From assembly GCF_017945865.1 (NCBI RefSeq), contig NZ_CP072829.1:2046001-2110000 (forward strand): DNA of 64,000 nucleotides. The letters are read 5' to 3'. The translations under genes and the position numbers were made by a program. Positions 35,447 through 44,335 of the stretch are shown piece by piece (the first letter of the stretch is position 1; each line of letters opens with the position of its first letter). This DNA is from Xiamenia xianingshaonis. Its GTDB lineage: Bacteria > Actinomycetota > Coriobacteriia > Coriobacteriales > Eggerthellaceae. The notes below the pieces were generated by a model. The model made no database searches and had not been told where the DNA came from. It was given only the letters and a program-made list of their open reading frames with translations.

Positions 35447-36423
35447 CGTCCGCTCACCCCCTTTTGCGGCGAAGCGTGCGAAACGTCGCCGCGAAGCTCG
35501 AGCCGCGTGTCGAAAACGCCTTCTTCGGACGCCGTCGAAAGCGAGCCGCCGTGCCGTGCCGCCAAGCTTTTCAGAATCGACAAGCCCCAGCCGTGCTTGG
35601 GCATCTCAGATTCCCTGCCAGGGCGGCCCAAAACGAGCTGCGGCCGAGAAGCCCGCTTGCGGTCCCGGTCAGAGCAGCTGTTGCGCATGACGATCACGAG
35701 GGTTTCGCCATCGTAGACCGCCTGCACCTGAACGAACCGCTCGCCTTCCGCAACGTTTTCGCACGCGTGCATCGCGTTGTCGAGGAGGTTGGAGAAAATG
35801 CCGCACATCTCGACATCGGAAAACGGCAGGGCGTCTGGCAAGCGCAGGTCGAAGACGGTCATGACCCCTGCTTTTTGAAACTGCTGCGCCTTTATGCCGA
35901 CCAGGGTGTTCACGATCGGGTGCGCGCAATAGCGGGCCTGCGCCTGCAGCGACGCGAGCGCTTCTTTGGCCGACCCCTGCTCCTGCGCGTCGTCTGCCTG
36001 CGGGTTTTTCTCCAGCTCGGCCTCAAGCTGTTGCGCCCACTGCCGCAGCGCGTCCATGATGGCCTCGGCTTCGTCCAAGTTGCGCCGGGCACACGCGCGT
36101 TGCTGCTCCTGCTCGTCCAGCACCTGCTCGAGCATGCGGTTTCTCACGCGCTCGCGGTCGACCTTTTCGGCTTGCCTCACCATTTGGAGCAGCGCGAAAT
36201 CGACGGGTATGCAGCATACGGCGATCGCCAGGACCACGGCAAGCTGCTCGGGCGGCAAGCCGTACTCCGCAATGCAGCCCGCCGCAAAGACCAACGCCAC
36301 GAGCTGGCTGAACGGGAAAAGGACATATGCTGCCCGCCGGATCCACGGGACTCTGCTCGAAAGCGCGTCGAGCGTAAGCCCGACGCTTCCGCCCGTCGTC
36401 GCTCGCACACCTGCTTGCGCCAT
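35443..36423 (-). CDS. GHKL ATPase sensor-like protein with degenerate H-box
   Basis: 326 aa from the ATG at 36423 (GAGGTGGGG upstream); a GTG at 36435 is an alternative. Two N-terminal helices (about 31-85) precede a coiled segment containing ARRNLDEAEAIMDALRQW (112-129) at the position of the usual RHD.RNH box, with the phosphoacceptor His missing. The HATPase domain is well kept: a SNLLDNAMHACE N-box (211-222) and HGWGLSIL G-box (277-284). It is translationally coupled to the downstream H-box protein. It could phosphorylate that partner in trans as a heterodimer. Confidence 0.75.
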   Translation of the reverse strand: MAQAGVRATTGGSVGLTLDALSSRVPWIRRAAYVLFPFSQLVALVFAAGCIAEYGLPPEQLAVVLAIAVCCIPVDFALLQMVRQAEKVDRERVRNRMLEQVLDEQEQQRACARRNLDEAEAIMDALRQWAQQLEAELEKNPQADDAQEQGSAKEALASLQAQARYCAHPIVNTLVGIKAQQFQKAGVMTVFDLRLPDALPFSDVEMCGIFSNLLDNAMHACENVAEGERFVQVQAVYDGETLVIVMRNSCSDRDRKRASRPQLVLGRPGRESEMPKHGWGLSILKSLAARHGGSLSTASEEGVFDTRLELRGDVSHASPQKGVSGR

Positions 36424-36848
36424 CGCGATCCCCACCTCGATCTATGCGAGCGCGTTCGAAGCGCAGACCAGAGCCCCGAACGCGCATTTTTCGACCCTCC
36501 CTGCCGTCGGCCCCCCTCGTCCCGCCCCGCGCGACGCAGCGCGAAACAGAGACCAAATCGGGACTGTTATCGTATCAGAAGGCCATACCGCGCCTGAGCC
36601 AGAAGTCGGCGCAGACGCGAAAGCGTGCAGCATGCGGGGTCCGCGAGGGGAGGGGGGCGATTCGGGTTGAAGGCCATCGGTGCCCCGGCGGGGGCAGGGC
36701 ACGCAGGCTGCCAGCGCCACGGCAGGGGCAGAACTTGAAGGCCGTTGGCACCCCGGTTGACATGGGCGTTTCCGGAAATCCGAAGCCCGGCGCAGCGCTG
36801 GGCCGGCCGGGCTTCGAAGGGATAGCAAGCGGCTAGAGGGCCGTGCGG
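36424..36848. other. 425-bp intergenic region with terminator and short repeats
   Basis: No gene recognised. At 36782-36815 GAAGCCCGGC...GCCGGGCTTC forms the terminator of the LRR gene ending at 36849; a close copy follows the second LRR gene at 41495-41528. A repeated phrase TTGAAGGCC(A/G)T(C/T)GG occurs near 36666 and 36735. The promoter of the ATPase sensor gene must lie near 36430-36560. Confidence 0.5.
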
Positions 36849-39800
36849 CTAGGCTTCAGGGGTGCCAGAAACCTCTCCGTCGAAACTGCATATCAATTGG
36901 CGGTGAGACGGATCGGCGTCGCGCCAAGCCTTCAGCGCCGCTTTCGTTGCAGGGTCCAAGTTTTCGTCGAAGTTGCAGTTTATGCTGCACAGGTTCTGGT
37001 AGTTTTTGAGATCTTCAAGGGTTAGAGTGACCAACTCGTTATTGGAGCTGCAGTCCAACGTTTCAAGGCTTGAGCAGGACGACACGTCGAGGGACTTGAG
37101 CTTGCCGCAATCTCTACATTGCAAGTTCCTTAGTCCGATGCAGCCGGTCAGCGTAAGAGTTTCAAGCATCTCGTTCTCTCTGCAATCGAGACTTTGCAGC
37201 TTCGCGCATCCAGACACATTGAGCTTCTTGAGACATCCGTTTTCAATCGAAGAAACGCAAGCGTAGCCTTCGCACTGAAGCTTTTCGAGATTTTCGAAGT
37301 TGGACAAATCAAGGCTCTCCACCTTAATTCCTCCGCACTCCAATTCCTTCAAGGCATTGCACCCTGACAAGTTAAGACTTGTGATCTGATTCGCACTGCA
37401 CCGAAGCACTTGCAACTTTCCATGACCTGAAACGTCAAGAGAGCTGAGCCTGCCGGAGCCGCAATCCAGGCTGACAAGGTTCGTGCAGCCAGACACGTCA
37501 AGCTTTTCCAGGGGATTACAGCAGCAATTCAATTCCTCAAGGCTTGTGCAGCCGGACACGTCGAGAGACGTCAGCCTGCCCAGATAACCACCGTCTTCAT
37601 TCAGTCCGACCGGACAATAAACGTACTTCAAATTCTTGAAGCCGGATAGATTGAGCCTCGTCAAGTGAGGTGACGTAATGTACAAATATTCAAGGTTCGG
37701 GCAGTCCGTCAAGACAAGCTGCGGCACCGCCGTCCTTTCAGCGCCTAGGTGCTTCAGCTTAGAGCAACCCGACAGATCCAGCGAAGCAAGACCTTCGTTG
37801 CCGTTGCACTCGAGAATCTCAAGGCCCTTTCTGTTCGAAAGGTCAATGCCAGTCAGCTGGTTATCTGAACACCTCACATCAGTGAGCGCCAGGCTGTTCG
37901 TCAAATCGAGAGTGGTGAGTTCATTTCTTCCGCAATATACCGTCTTCAGCTTGGGACAGTTCGCCAGCCCGAGGGTGGCGAGCTTATTGTTTTCGCACCA
38001 TACGTTCTCAAGCTCTTGATAGCCGGAAAGGTCGAGCGACGTCAGGGCTGCATTCCTGCAATCCAAGAAGCTGATCTTCGAACAGTTCGACAATTCGATC
38101 GAAGAGAGCTTACTGTTCTCGCAGGACACCATTGACAATTCCGGACAATCCGAGATCGTCAACTTGGAAAGACTTTTATTGTCTGCACAATCCAAGGTTA
38201 TAAGATTTTGAAAACTCGACAGGCTAAGTTCCGCAATACAGTTATCTCCGCAAGACAAGTGCCTGAGATTCGGGCAAGCTGACAGATCGAGCTGAGCGAG
38301 ATTGTTGTTGTCGCACGAAAGCCATTGGAGATCCGGACAAGGCAACAGATCGAGCTGAGTGAGATTGTTGCCGCCACACCTAAGATCCGAAAGATTCGGG
38401 CAGCTGGCCAGGTTCAGCTCTCCGAGATTAAGATTCTCGCATCTCAACACCTTCAAATCCCAATTTTCCGAAAGACTGAATGACTTGAGAGGATTGTTGC
38501 CACAATCCAGAACCTCCAGACTCGCGTCATCCGCCAAAACGATCTTGCTGATCTGGTTGAACTCGCATGTCAAAGAAACGAGTTTGGGGGAATCGGAAAG
38601 ATCGAGTTCTTTTATCTTGTGTCCGTCGCAAAACACCCTTTCCAATTTTTTGCAACCCGAAAAATCGACAGATTCAAGATCGCCAGGATGCACATCGCTG
38701 GAACCGATATTGTCCATTCTGACGTCGAAGGCAACCAAATCCTCGCAATTACTCAAATCGATCGACGGGCCAACGGGAAGGTTTACAAAACCCTGGTTGT
38801 TTTCATTAAACGCGTTCGTGACGTACACGACCGGATAGCCCTCTATTTCGCCAGGAAGCGTCAGAGGCTGATCGGTATGGACCGCGACGTAGGCCCCGAC
38901 CCCACAGATCGGAAGCTCGTAGTCGAAGCCGTTGGACCCCAGCCCTTCCCTGTTCTTGCTGATCACATAGTCATACTGGTCGGTGTGTACCAGCTTGCCA
39001 AAGCCCGAAGGAGGCGCGGCCGGATCATCAGAGTCGGCCGGAGGCGTCACGGGCGTGCTGGGATAGGTCGGATACGTCGGGTAAGCCGGGGCCGGGGGGT
39101 TCTCCGGGGCCGGGGGCTCGCCGGGATCCTCCGGGTCCTTGAGGTCTTCAGGGTCCTCCGGATCCTCGGGGTCTTCTGGATCCTCGGGGGTCTCGGGGTC
39201 CTCGGGGGCCTCAGGCTCTGCCGGGGCCTCGGGGACGTCCGGGGCCTCGGGAACGTCGGGCTTCTCCGGCTCCTCGGGAGCCGCCGGCCTCTCCGGGACA
39301 GCGGGCGCGGCGGGCTTCTCGGGCCTCTCCGGGGCGGCGGGCCTTTCGGGCCGCTCCTTTTCCGGGTCCCTCCTGCCGTCGGCGCCCACGTAGGAGCCGC
39401 CGACCCACTCGTCGGAGGCCATGGCGCCGCCGGCCCCCACGTAGTAGTCGCCGACCCACTTCTCCTCGGCCATCTCGCCGGAGGGCTCGAGGTAGTACCA
39501 CCTGCCCTTGTCCTGCTTCCAGCCGGTGTCCATCGCGCCCGACGCGGAGAGGTGGTACCACTTGCCGCCGGACTTCTTCCAGCCCGTGTCCATGGCCCCC
39601 GAGCCCGAGAGGTGGTACCACTCGCCCTTGTCCCTCTGCCAGCCGGTCCTCATGGCGCCGTCGGCCCCGAGCAGGTACCACTTGCCGCCCGACTTCTTCC
39701 AGCCGGTGTCCATCGCGCCCGACGCGGAGAGGTGGTACCACTTGCCGCCCACCTTCTGCCAGCCGGTCCTCATGGCGCCGTCGGCCCCGAGCAGGTACCA

Positions 39801-40085
39801 CTTGCCTCCGACCTTCTGCCAGCCGGTCTGCATCCAGCCCTCGGAGTCGAAGCGGTACCACTTGCCGCCGACCCTCTCCCAGCCGACGGCCCAGCCGGAG
39901 CCTCCGTGGGCGTACCACCACTTGCCGCCGGACTTCTTCCACCCGGCCCTCTGCGCGGCGTGCGCGGGCGCCGCCTCCCCGTGCGCCGAGGCCAGCGCCG
40001 AGGCCGCGGCCGCCCCGCAGCACCCCGCCGCCGTCAGCGCCGCCAGCGCGCACCTCGCGGCCCTCCGTCCCAGACCCGTCTCCAT
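36849..40085 (-). CDS. Secreted CWB protein with large leucine-rich-repeat domain (LRR paralogue 1)
   Basis: 1078 aa, ATG at 40085 with AAAGGAG upstream. Order: signal peptide (CALAALTAAGCCGAAAASAL), nine to ten GW-type wall-binding repeats (TGWQKVGGKWYHL; about 47-240), a Pro/Glu/Asp-rich stalk (EDPEDPEDPED; PTYPTYPS) to about 365, then ~680 residues of leucine-rich repeats of the form L..LDLSGC..L..L.C with about 21-23 residues each. Anchor, stalk and repeat domain suggest an adhesin or host-protein binder; the many Cys at fixed repeat positions are unusual. The first ~1 kb and upstream region are almost identical to the paralogue at 41562-43922. A G9 tract lies 58 bases before the ATG. Confidence 0.85.
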   Translation of the reverse strand: METGLGRRAARCALAALTAAGCCGAAAASALASAHGEAAPAHAAQRAGWKKSGGKWWYAHGGSGWAVGWERVGGKWYRFDSEGWMQTGWQKVGGKWYLLGADGAMRTGWQKVGGKWYHLSASGAMDTGWKKSGGKWYLLGADGAMRTGWQRDKGEWYHLSGSGAMDTGWKKSGGKWYHLSASGAMDTGWKQDKGRWYYLEPSGEMAEEKWVGDYYVGAGGAMASDEWVGGSYVGADGRRDPEKERPERPAAPERPEKPAAPAVPERPAAPEEPEKPDVPEAPDVPEAPAEPEAPEDPETPEDPEDPEDPEDPEDLKDPEDPGEPPAPENPPAPAYPTYPTYPSTPVTPPADSDDPAAPPSGFGKLVHTDQYDYVISKNREGLGSNGFDYELPICGVGAYVAVHTDQPLTLPGEIEGYPVVYVTNAFNENNQGFVNLPVGPSIDLSNCEDLVAFDVRMDNIGSSDVHPGDLESVDFSGCKKLERVFCDGHKIKELDLSDSPKLVSLTCEFNQISKIVLADDASLEVLDCGNNPLKSFSLSENWDLKVLRCENLNLGELNLASCPNLSDLRCGGNNLTQLDLLPCPDLQWLSCDNNNLAQLDLSACPNLRHLSCGDNCIAELSLSSFQNLITLDCADNKSLSKLTISDCPELSMVSCENSKLSSIELSNCSKISFLDCRNAALTSLDLSGYQELENVWCENNKLATLGLANCPKLKTVYCGRNELTTLDLTNSLALTDVRCSDNQLTGIDLSNRKGLEILECNGNEGLASLDLSGCSKLKHLGAERTAVPQLVLTDCPNLEYLYITSPHLTRLNLSGFKNLKYVYCPVGLNEDGGYLGRLTSLDVSGCTSLEELNCCCNPLEKLDVSGCTNLVSLDCGSGRLSSLDVSGHGKLQVLRCSANQITSLNLSGCNALKELECGGIKVESLDLSNFENLEKLQCEGYACVSSIENGCLKKLNVSGCAKLQSLDCRENEMLETLTLTGCIGLRNLQCRDCGKLKSLDVSSCSSLETLDCSSNNELVTLTLEDLKNYQNLCSINCNFDENLDPATKAALKAWRDADPSHRQLICSFDGEVSGTPEA

Positions 40086-40356
40086 GGTCGCTCTCCTTTC
40101 CCCAGGCCAACAGTTCCCTCTGGGGCGAGTCTCCCACAGCCGCCCCCCCCCGGCAAGGGCCCGCGGGGGAGTTTCCCGCCCCTTGTCACGAGCGGCGCGT
40201 TTCGCGTCACGGGCGACGCCCCCGGGCCGCATCCGCCGCCGCCCGCCGCCGAAACGGCGCCGCCCGCCGGGACGGACCGGGCCCAGGGGGCCGGCCCCCG
40301 CCCGCATTCCCCGCACATTCTGCGGCGATCGCGTTGCCATTCGCCGCACCGGGCGC
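39033..40356. repeat. Left copy of the ~1.3-kb duplication (signal, CWB, stalk, upstream region)
   Basis: Near-identical to 42861-44193, differing mainly by one extra 9-bp unit (YPT codons) in the right copy and several substitutions upstream of the genes (about 40240-40300). The right border lies between the -35 and -10 boxes of the fic promoter. Confidence 0.85.
40143..40151 (-). repeat. G9 tract upstream of LRR paralogue 1
   Basis: Nine Gs on the minus strand, 58-66 bases upstream of the ATG. Read on that strand, TTGCCG overlaps the start of the tract and GAGACT lies 17 bases beyond, so the tract may sit in a promoter spacer. Confidence 0.5.
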
Positions 40357-40362
40357 TACAAT
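40334..40362 (+). promoter_or_regulatory. Promoter of the fic gene (leaderless)
   Basis: TTGCCA, a 17-base spacer and TACAAT end six bases before the ATG at 40369. There is no Shine-Dalgarno, so the mRNA probably starts at or near the start codon. Confidence 0.65.
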
Positions 40363-40368
40363 CGGCGC

Positions 40369-41463
40369 ATGTACCTTCACGAACACGACAACTGGACCCG
40401 CTTCACCTGGGACGACCGCGCCGTCGCCCCCCTTCTGTCGGGGGTTCGCTTCCTGCAGGGAAGGCTTCTCGGAAGGGTCTCGGGGCTCGGGTTCTCGCTC
40501 GACGCCGCCATCGAGCTCGACGCGGTCTCCGGCGAGGTCGTCGCGTCATCGCGCATCGAAGGCGTCAACCTCGACGCCGCGAAGGTCAGATCGTCGGTGG
40601 CCCGCAGGCTCGACCTCGGAAGCGACGGAGTGCCACGCGACACGCGCTCCGTCGACGGCGCCGTCTCCATCCTCGTCGACGCGACGCAAAACTGCCGCGA
40701 CCCCCTCACGTTCGACCGGCTCGCCTCGTGGCACGGCGCCTTGTTCCCGGAAGGGCGCAGCGGGCTGAGGAAGATCTCCGTCGCCCGTTACCGGACGGGC
40801 CCGATCTGCGTCGCGAGCGGCCCGATCGGGCGCGAGAGGATCCACTTCCAGGCGCCCGACCCGAGCCTGGTCCCCGGGCTCATGGACGAGTTTCTGCAAT
40901 GGATCGACTCCGACGGCTGCGAAGGCCTCATCTCGGCGGCAATCGCCCATCTGTGGTTTCTGACCATCCACCCGTTCGACGACGGGAACGGGCGCATCGC
41001 GCGCACCATCACCGAGATGCTCCTGGCGCGCAGCGACGGCAGCCCCAGGCGGTTCTACAGCATGGCGCGGCACATCCTCGACCACCGGAGCGAATACTAC
41101 GAGCGGCTCGAGAGGAGCCAGAAGGCGTCCCCCGACGTCACCGAATGGGTCCTGTGGTTTCTGGGAGCGCTCAAAGAATCGCTTGTCAGCAGCGACGAGC
41201 GGATCGGCGCGGTCCTGCGGCGCGACGGGTGGTGGCGCTCGGTCGACGGCATCGAGCTCAACGACCGCCAGCGGCGCATGCTGCAGCGGCTTCTCGACGG
41301 GTTCGAGGGAAAGCTGACCACGTCGAAGTGGGCGAAAATGTGCAAGGTGTCGCAGGACAGCGCGCTGCGGGACATCAACGACCTGATCGAGAAGGGCGTC
41401 CTGGTGCGCGACGCCGCCGCAGGCGGCAGGAGCACGTCGTACCTGCTGGCGGCAGAAGAGTAG
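40369..41463 (+). CDS. Fic family protein (AMPylase-like) with C-terminal winged helix
   Basis: 364 aa. The Fic core motif is complete: HPFDDGNGRIAR (201-212). An N-terminal SSRIEG (60-65) matches the (S/T)xxxE(G/N) inhibitory helix, so this is a class II Fic whose AMP-transferring activity is autoinhibited in cis. The last ~70 residues look like a winged helix (TSKWAKMCKVSQDSALRDIN). Such Fic-wHTH proteins are common in bacteria; targets are rarely known and may include self. It lies between the two LRR surface genes on the opposite strand and has its own leaderless promoter. No toxin/antitoxin partner is next to it. Confidence 0.9.
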   Translation: MYLHEHDNWTRFTWDDRAVAPLLSGVRFLQGRLLGRVSGLGFSLDAAIELDAVSGEVVASSRIEGVNLDAAKVRSSVARRLDLGSDGVPRDTRSVDGAVSILVDATQNCRDPLTFDRLASWHGALFPEGRSGLRKISVARYRTGPICVASGPIGRERIHFQAPDPSLVPGLMDEFLQWIDSDGCEGLISAAIAHLWFLTIHPFDDGNGRIARTITEMLLARSDGSPRRFYSMARHILDHRSEYYERLERSQKASPDVTEWVLWFLGALKESLVSSDERIGAVLRRDGWWRSVDGIELNDRQRRMLQRLLDGFEGKLTTSKWAKMCKVSQDSALRDINDLIEKGVLVRDAAAGGRSTSYLLAAEE

Positions 41464-41494
41464 GCGAGCAGAACGGGGCGGGCGCGAGACGGCC

Positions 41495-41528
41495 GAAGCC
41501 CGGCGCGGCGCAGGGCCGGCCGGGCTTC
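41495..41528 (-). terminator. Terminator of LRR paralogue 2
   Basis: GAAGCCCGGC ... GCCGGGCTTC, nearly the same as the hairpin at 36782-36815. It lies between the convergent fic and LRR genes and may serve both. Confidence 0.7.
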
Positions 41529-41561
41529 GAGGGAATGACAAGCGGCTGGAGGGCCGTGCGA

Positions 41562-43922
41562 CTAGTTTGAAGCATCCCCGGCTTCATAGCCATCCATGCA
41601 CAAATAGTTGTTTCTGTCTTGCTGCTGCCATGCCTTCAACTGCTCTTTCGTCTCATCGTTCAACGACGGATTGTTCTCGCACGATACCGTCCTTAAGGCG
41701 GAACAGGTTGAGATATCGAGAGCCGCAAGGTTGTTGTTGTCGCAGAACAGCAACGACAGCTTCGTGCATCCCTTCACATTGAGGCTTTCGAGTTTGTTTT
41801 TACTGCAGTATAGGTTCCGAAGCTCTGGACATCCCGAGAGATCAAGAGCCTTAAACGAGCTGTCGGTGCAGCTAAAACTCCAAAGCTTCTGAAAACGAGA
41901 CAGGTCAAACGTTTCCATATCGGACTCTTTGCAATCCAGTATTTCCAGCTTCTCACAGTTGAAGAGATCGAGAAGGCCAAGCTGATTGTCGCCACACTGC
42001 AAGGTTTTCAGATTCGTGCAATTCGACAAATCGGGAGCCTCCGTAAAATGCGCACCTGAGTACGAAAGAGTTTCCAGCAGCGAGCAATCCGACAGATCGA
42101 GTGATGTCACGTTGGTCCAGCCGCAGCGGAGATACGTGAGACCATGAAGGCCTGACACGTTCAAAGCCGACATTTCGGCATTGGAAGAGCAATCCAGCGT
42201 CTGCAAGTCGGGACATTTGGAAACATCGATCTCGCTGATATCGTTAGAAGAAAAATCCAGATACTTGAGCCGAGGGCAGCAAGTCACGTCAAGTGATTGC
42301 AGTTTATTTTCGCTACAGATCAAGTACTCCAGACTATCGCAACAAGGGGAAAGATCGAGTTCGGACAAGCCCGCATTCTCGTACAAAAAAGTCGAACCCC
42401 AGCATTCCAAACGACGCAAGTTTTTGCAAGGGCTCAAGTCGAGGGAAGTGAGCGGATTGCTGTTTACTTCCAGGCTCTCCAGCTCCGAGCATCCCGTCAA
42501 ATCCACGGAGCTCAACCCTGCATGGTGGAGATAGAGACGCTTCAGATGCTTGCAGGAGGACACGTCCAAAGAAGCCGGCTGATGCTGGCGCCCTTCGTAA
42601 GACCCGAAGCCCATGTTGCGCACCAGGACGACCGGATGTCCTTCGATCTGCTCCGGAATCGACACCGCCTGATTCGAATTCAGCATAACGTAAGCGCCAG
42701 GGCCGAGCCATTCCACTTTCCAGGCGCACCAAGCGATCTCGGGCTCTTCTTCGGAAAAGATCTTCATGTCCGATTCTTTTTCGGCAAGAACGTAGTCATA
42801 CTGCTCGGTATGGACCAGCTTGCCGAATTCAACCGAAGGCTCGTCGGGCTCGGGCTCGGGGTCGGCCGGAGGCGTCACGGGCGTGCTGGGATAGGTCGGA
42901 TACGTCGGGTACGTCGGGTAGGCCGGGGCCGGGGGGTTCTCCGGGGCCGGGGGCTCGCCGGGATCCTCCGGGTCCTTGAGGTCTTCAGGGTCCTCCGGAT
43001 CCTCGGGGTCTTCTGGATCCTCGGGGGTCTCGGGGTCCTCGGGGGCCTCAGGCTCTGCCGGGGCCTCGGGGACGTCCGGGGCCTCGGGAACGTCGGGCTT
43101 CTCCGGCTCCTCGGGAGCCGCCGGCCTCTCCGGGACAGCGGGCGCGGCGGGCTTCTCGGGCCTCTCCGGGGCGGCGGGCCTTTCGGGCCGCTCCTTTTCC
43201 GGGTCCCTCCTGCCGTCGGCGCCCACGTAGGAGCCGCCGACCCACTCGTCGGAGGCCATGGCGCCGCCGGCCCCCACGTAGTAGTCGCCGACCCACTTCT
43301 CCTCGGCCATCTCGCCGGAGGGCTCGAGGTAGTACCACCTGCCCTTGTCCTGCTTCCAGCCGGTGTCCATCGCGCCCGACGCGGAGAGGTGGTACCACTT
43401 GCCGCCGGACTTCTTCCAGCCCGTGTCCATGGCCCCCGAGCCCGAGAGGTGGTACCACTCGCCCTTGTCCCTCTGCCAGCCGGTCCTCATGGCGCCGTCG
43501 GCCCCGAGCAGGTACCACTTGCCGCCCGACTTCTTCCAGCCGGTGTCCATCGCGCCCGACGCGGAGAGGTGGTACCACTTGCCGCCCACCTTCTGCCAGC
43601 CGGTCCTCATGGCGCCGTCGGCCCCGAGCAGGTACCACTTGCCTCCGACCTTCTGCCAGCCGGTCTGCATCCAGCCCTCGGAGTCGAAGCGGTACCACTT
43701 GCCGCCGACCCTCTCCCAGCCGACGGCCCAGCCGGAGCCTCCGTGGGCGTACCACCACTTGCCGCCGGACTTCTTCCACCCGGCCCTCTGCGCGGCGTGC
43801 GCGGGCGCCGCCTCCCCGTGCGCCGAGGCCAGCGCCGAGGCCGCGGCCGCCCCGCAGCACCCCGCCGCCGTCAGCGCCGCCAGCGCGCACCTCGCGGCCC
43901 TCCGTCCCAGACCCGTCTCCAT
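41562..43922 (-). CDS. Secreted CWB protein with leucine-rich-repeat domain (LRR paralogue 2)
   Basis: 786 aa, ATG at 43922 with AAAGGAG upstream. The signal peptide, wall-binding repeats and stalk are the same as in paralogue 1 to the residue over most of ~400 positions, with one more YPT unit. The LRR domain (from about residue 400) is shorter and clearly different in sequence (LDVTCCPRLKYLDF; LDLSDCSLLETLSY), while keeping the Cys-containing repeat pattern. It probably arose by duplication with later replacement or divergence of the exposed domain. A G9 tract precedes it as in paralogue 1. Confidence 0.85.
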   Translation of the reverse strand: METGLGRRAARCALAALTAAGCCGAAAASALASAHGEAAPAHAAQRAGWKKSGGKWWYAHGGSGWAVGWERVGGKWYRFDSEGWMQTGWQKVGGKWYLLGADGAMRTGWQKVGGKWYHLSASGAMDTGWKKSGGKWYLLGADGAMRTGWQRDKGEWYHLSGSGAMDTGWKKSGGKWYHLSASGAMDTGWKQDKGRWYYLEPSGEMAEEKWVGDYYVGAGGAMASDEWVGGSYVGADGRRDPEKERPERPAAPERPEKPAAPAVPERPAAPEEPEKPDVPEAPDVPEAPAEPEAPEDPETPEDPEDPEDPEDPEDLKDPEDPGEPPAPENPPAPAYPTYPTYPTYPSTPVTPPADPEPEPDEPSVEFGKLVHTEQYDYVLAEKESDMKIFSEEEPEIAWCAWKVEWLGPGAYVMLNSNQAVSIPEQIEGHPVVLVRNMGFGSYEGRQHQPASLDVSSCKHLKRLYLHHAGLSSVDLTGCSELESLEVNSNPLTSLDLSPCKNLRRLECWGSTFLYENAGLSELDLSPCCDSLEYLICSENKLQSLDVTCCPRLKYLDFSSNDISEIDVSKCPDLQTLDCSSNAEMSALNVSGLHGLTYLRCGWTNVTSLDLSDCSLLETLSYSGAHFTEAPDLSNCTNLKTLQCGDNQLGLLDLFNCEKLEILDCKESDMETFDLSRFQKLWSFSCTDSSFKALDLSGCPELRNLYCSKNKLESLNVKGCTKLSLLFCDNNNLAALDISTCSALRTVSCENNPSLNDETKEQLKAWQQQDRNNYLCMDGYEAGDASN

Positions 43923-44193
43923 GGTCGCTCTCCTTTCCCCAGGCCAACAGTTCCCTCTGGGGCGAGTCTCCCACAGCCGCCCCCCCCCGGCAAGGGCCCG
44001 CGGGGGAGTTTCCCGCCCCTTGTCACGAGCGGCGCGTTTCGCGTCACGGGCGACGCCCCCGGGCCGCATCCGCCGCCGCCCGCCGCCGGATGCGCGCCGC
44101 CCGCCGGGGCGCCTCGGGCCCGGGGGGCCGGCCCCCGCCCGCATTCCCCGCACATTCTGCGGCGATCGCGTTGCCATTCGCCGCACCGGGCGC
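42861..44193. repeat. Right copy of the ~1.3-kb duplication
   Basis: Matches 39033-40356. It ends at GGGCGC, immediately before the position where the left copy continues with TACAAT of the fic promoter. Confidence 0.85.
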
Positions 44194-44335
44194 CGCCGAG
44201 CGAAACGCCACATCAGCCCCGCCTGCAACGAGTTTCGTGCATCGCAGCAGCGAAAGAGCGCAAAAAAGCGCCGAGGCCTTCCGCTCTTCCACTGCGGTCG
44301 GGCCTCGGCGCTTGTCCCTTCATCGGTGCTTCGTC
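43923..44335. other. 413-bp region: LRR paralogue 2 promoter space and purE terminator
   Basis: No gene recognised. It holds a G9 tract (43980-43988, minus strand) and a strong minus-strand terminator at 44262-44313. The terminator has an 11-bp stem GCGCCGAGGCC / GGCCTCGGCGC followed by TTTTTT, ending purE transcription. Confidence 0.7.

Noticed and set aside
39120-39360. Short-period repeats that could be taken for a CRISPR or minisatellite
   Set aside because: They encode the Pro-Glu-Asp stalk of the LRR surface protein in frame; there are no spacers or cas genes.
38619-41570. Open frame of 983 codons on the plus strand crossing the LRR gene and fic
   Set aside because: Composition is Arg/Gly/Pro-rich nonsense; it overlaps the clearly coding fic frame and the LRR gene.
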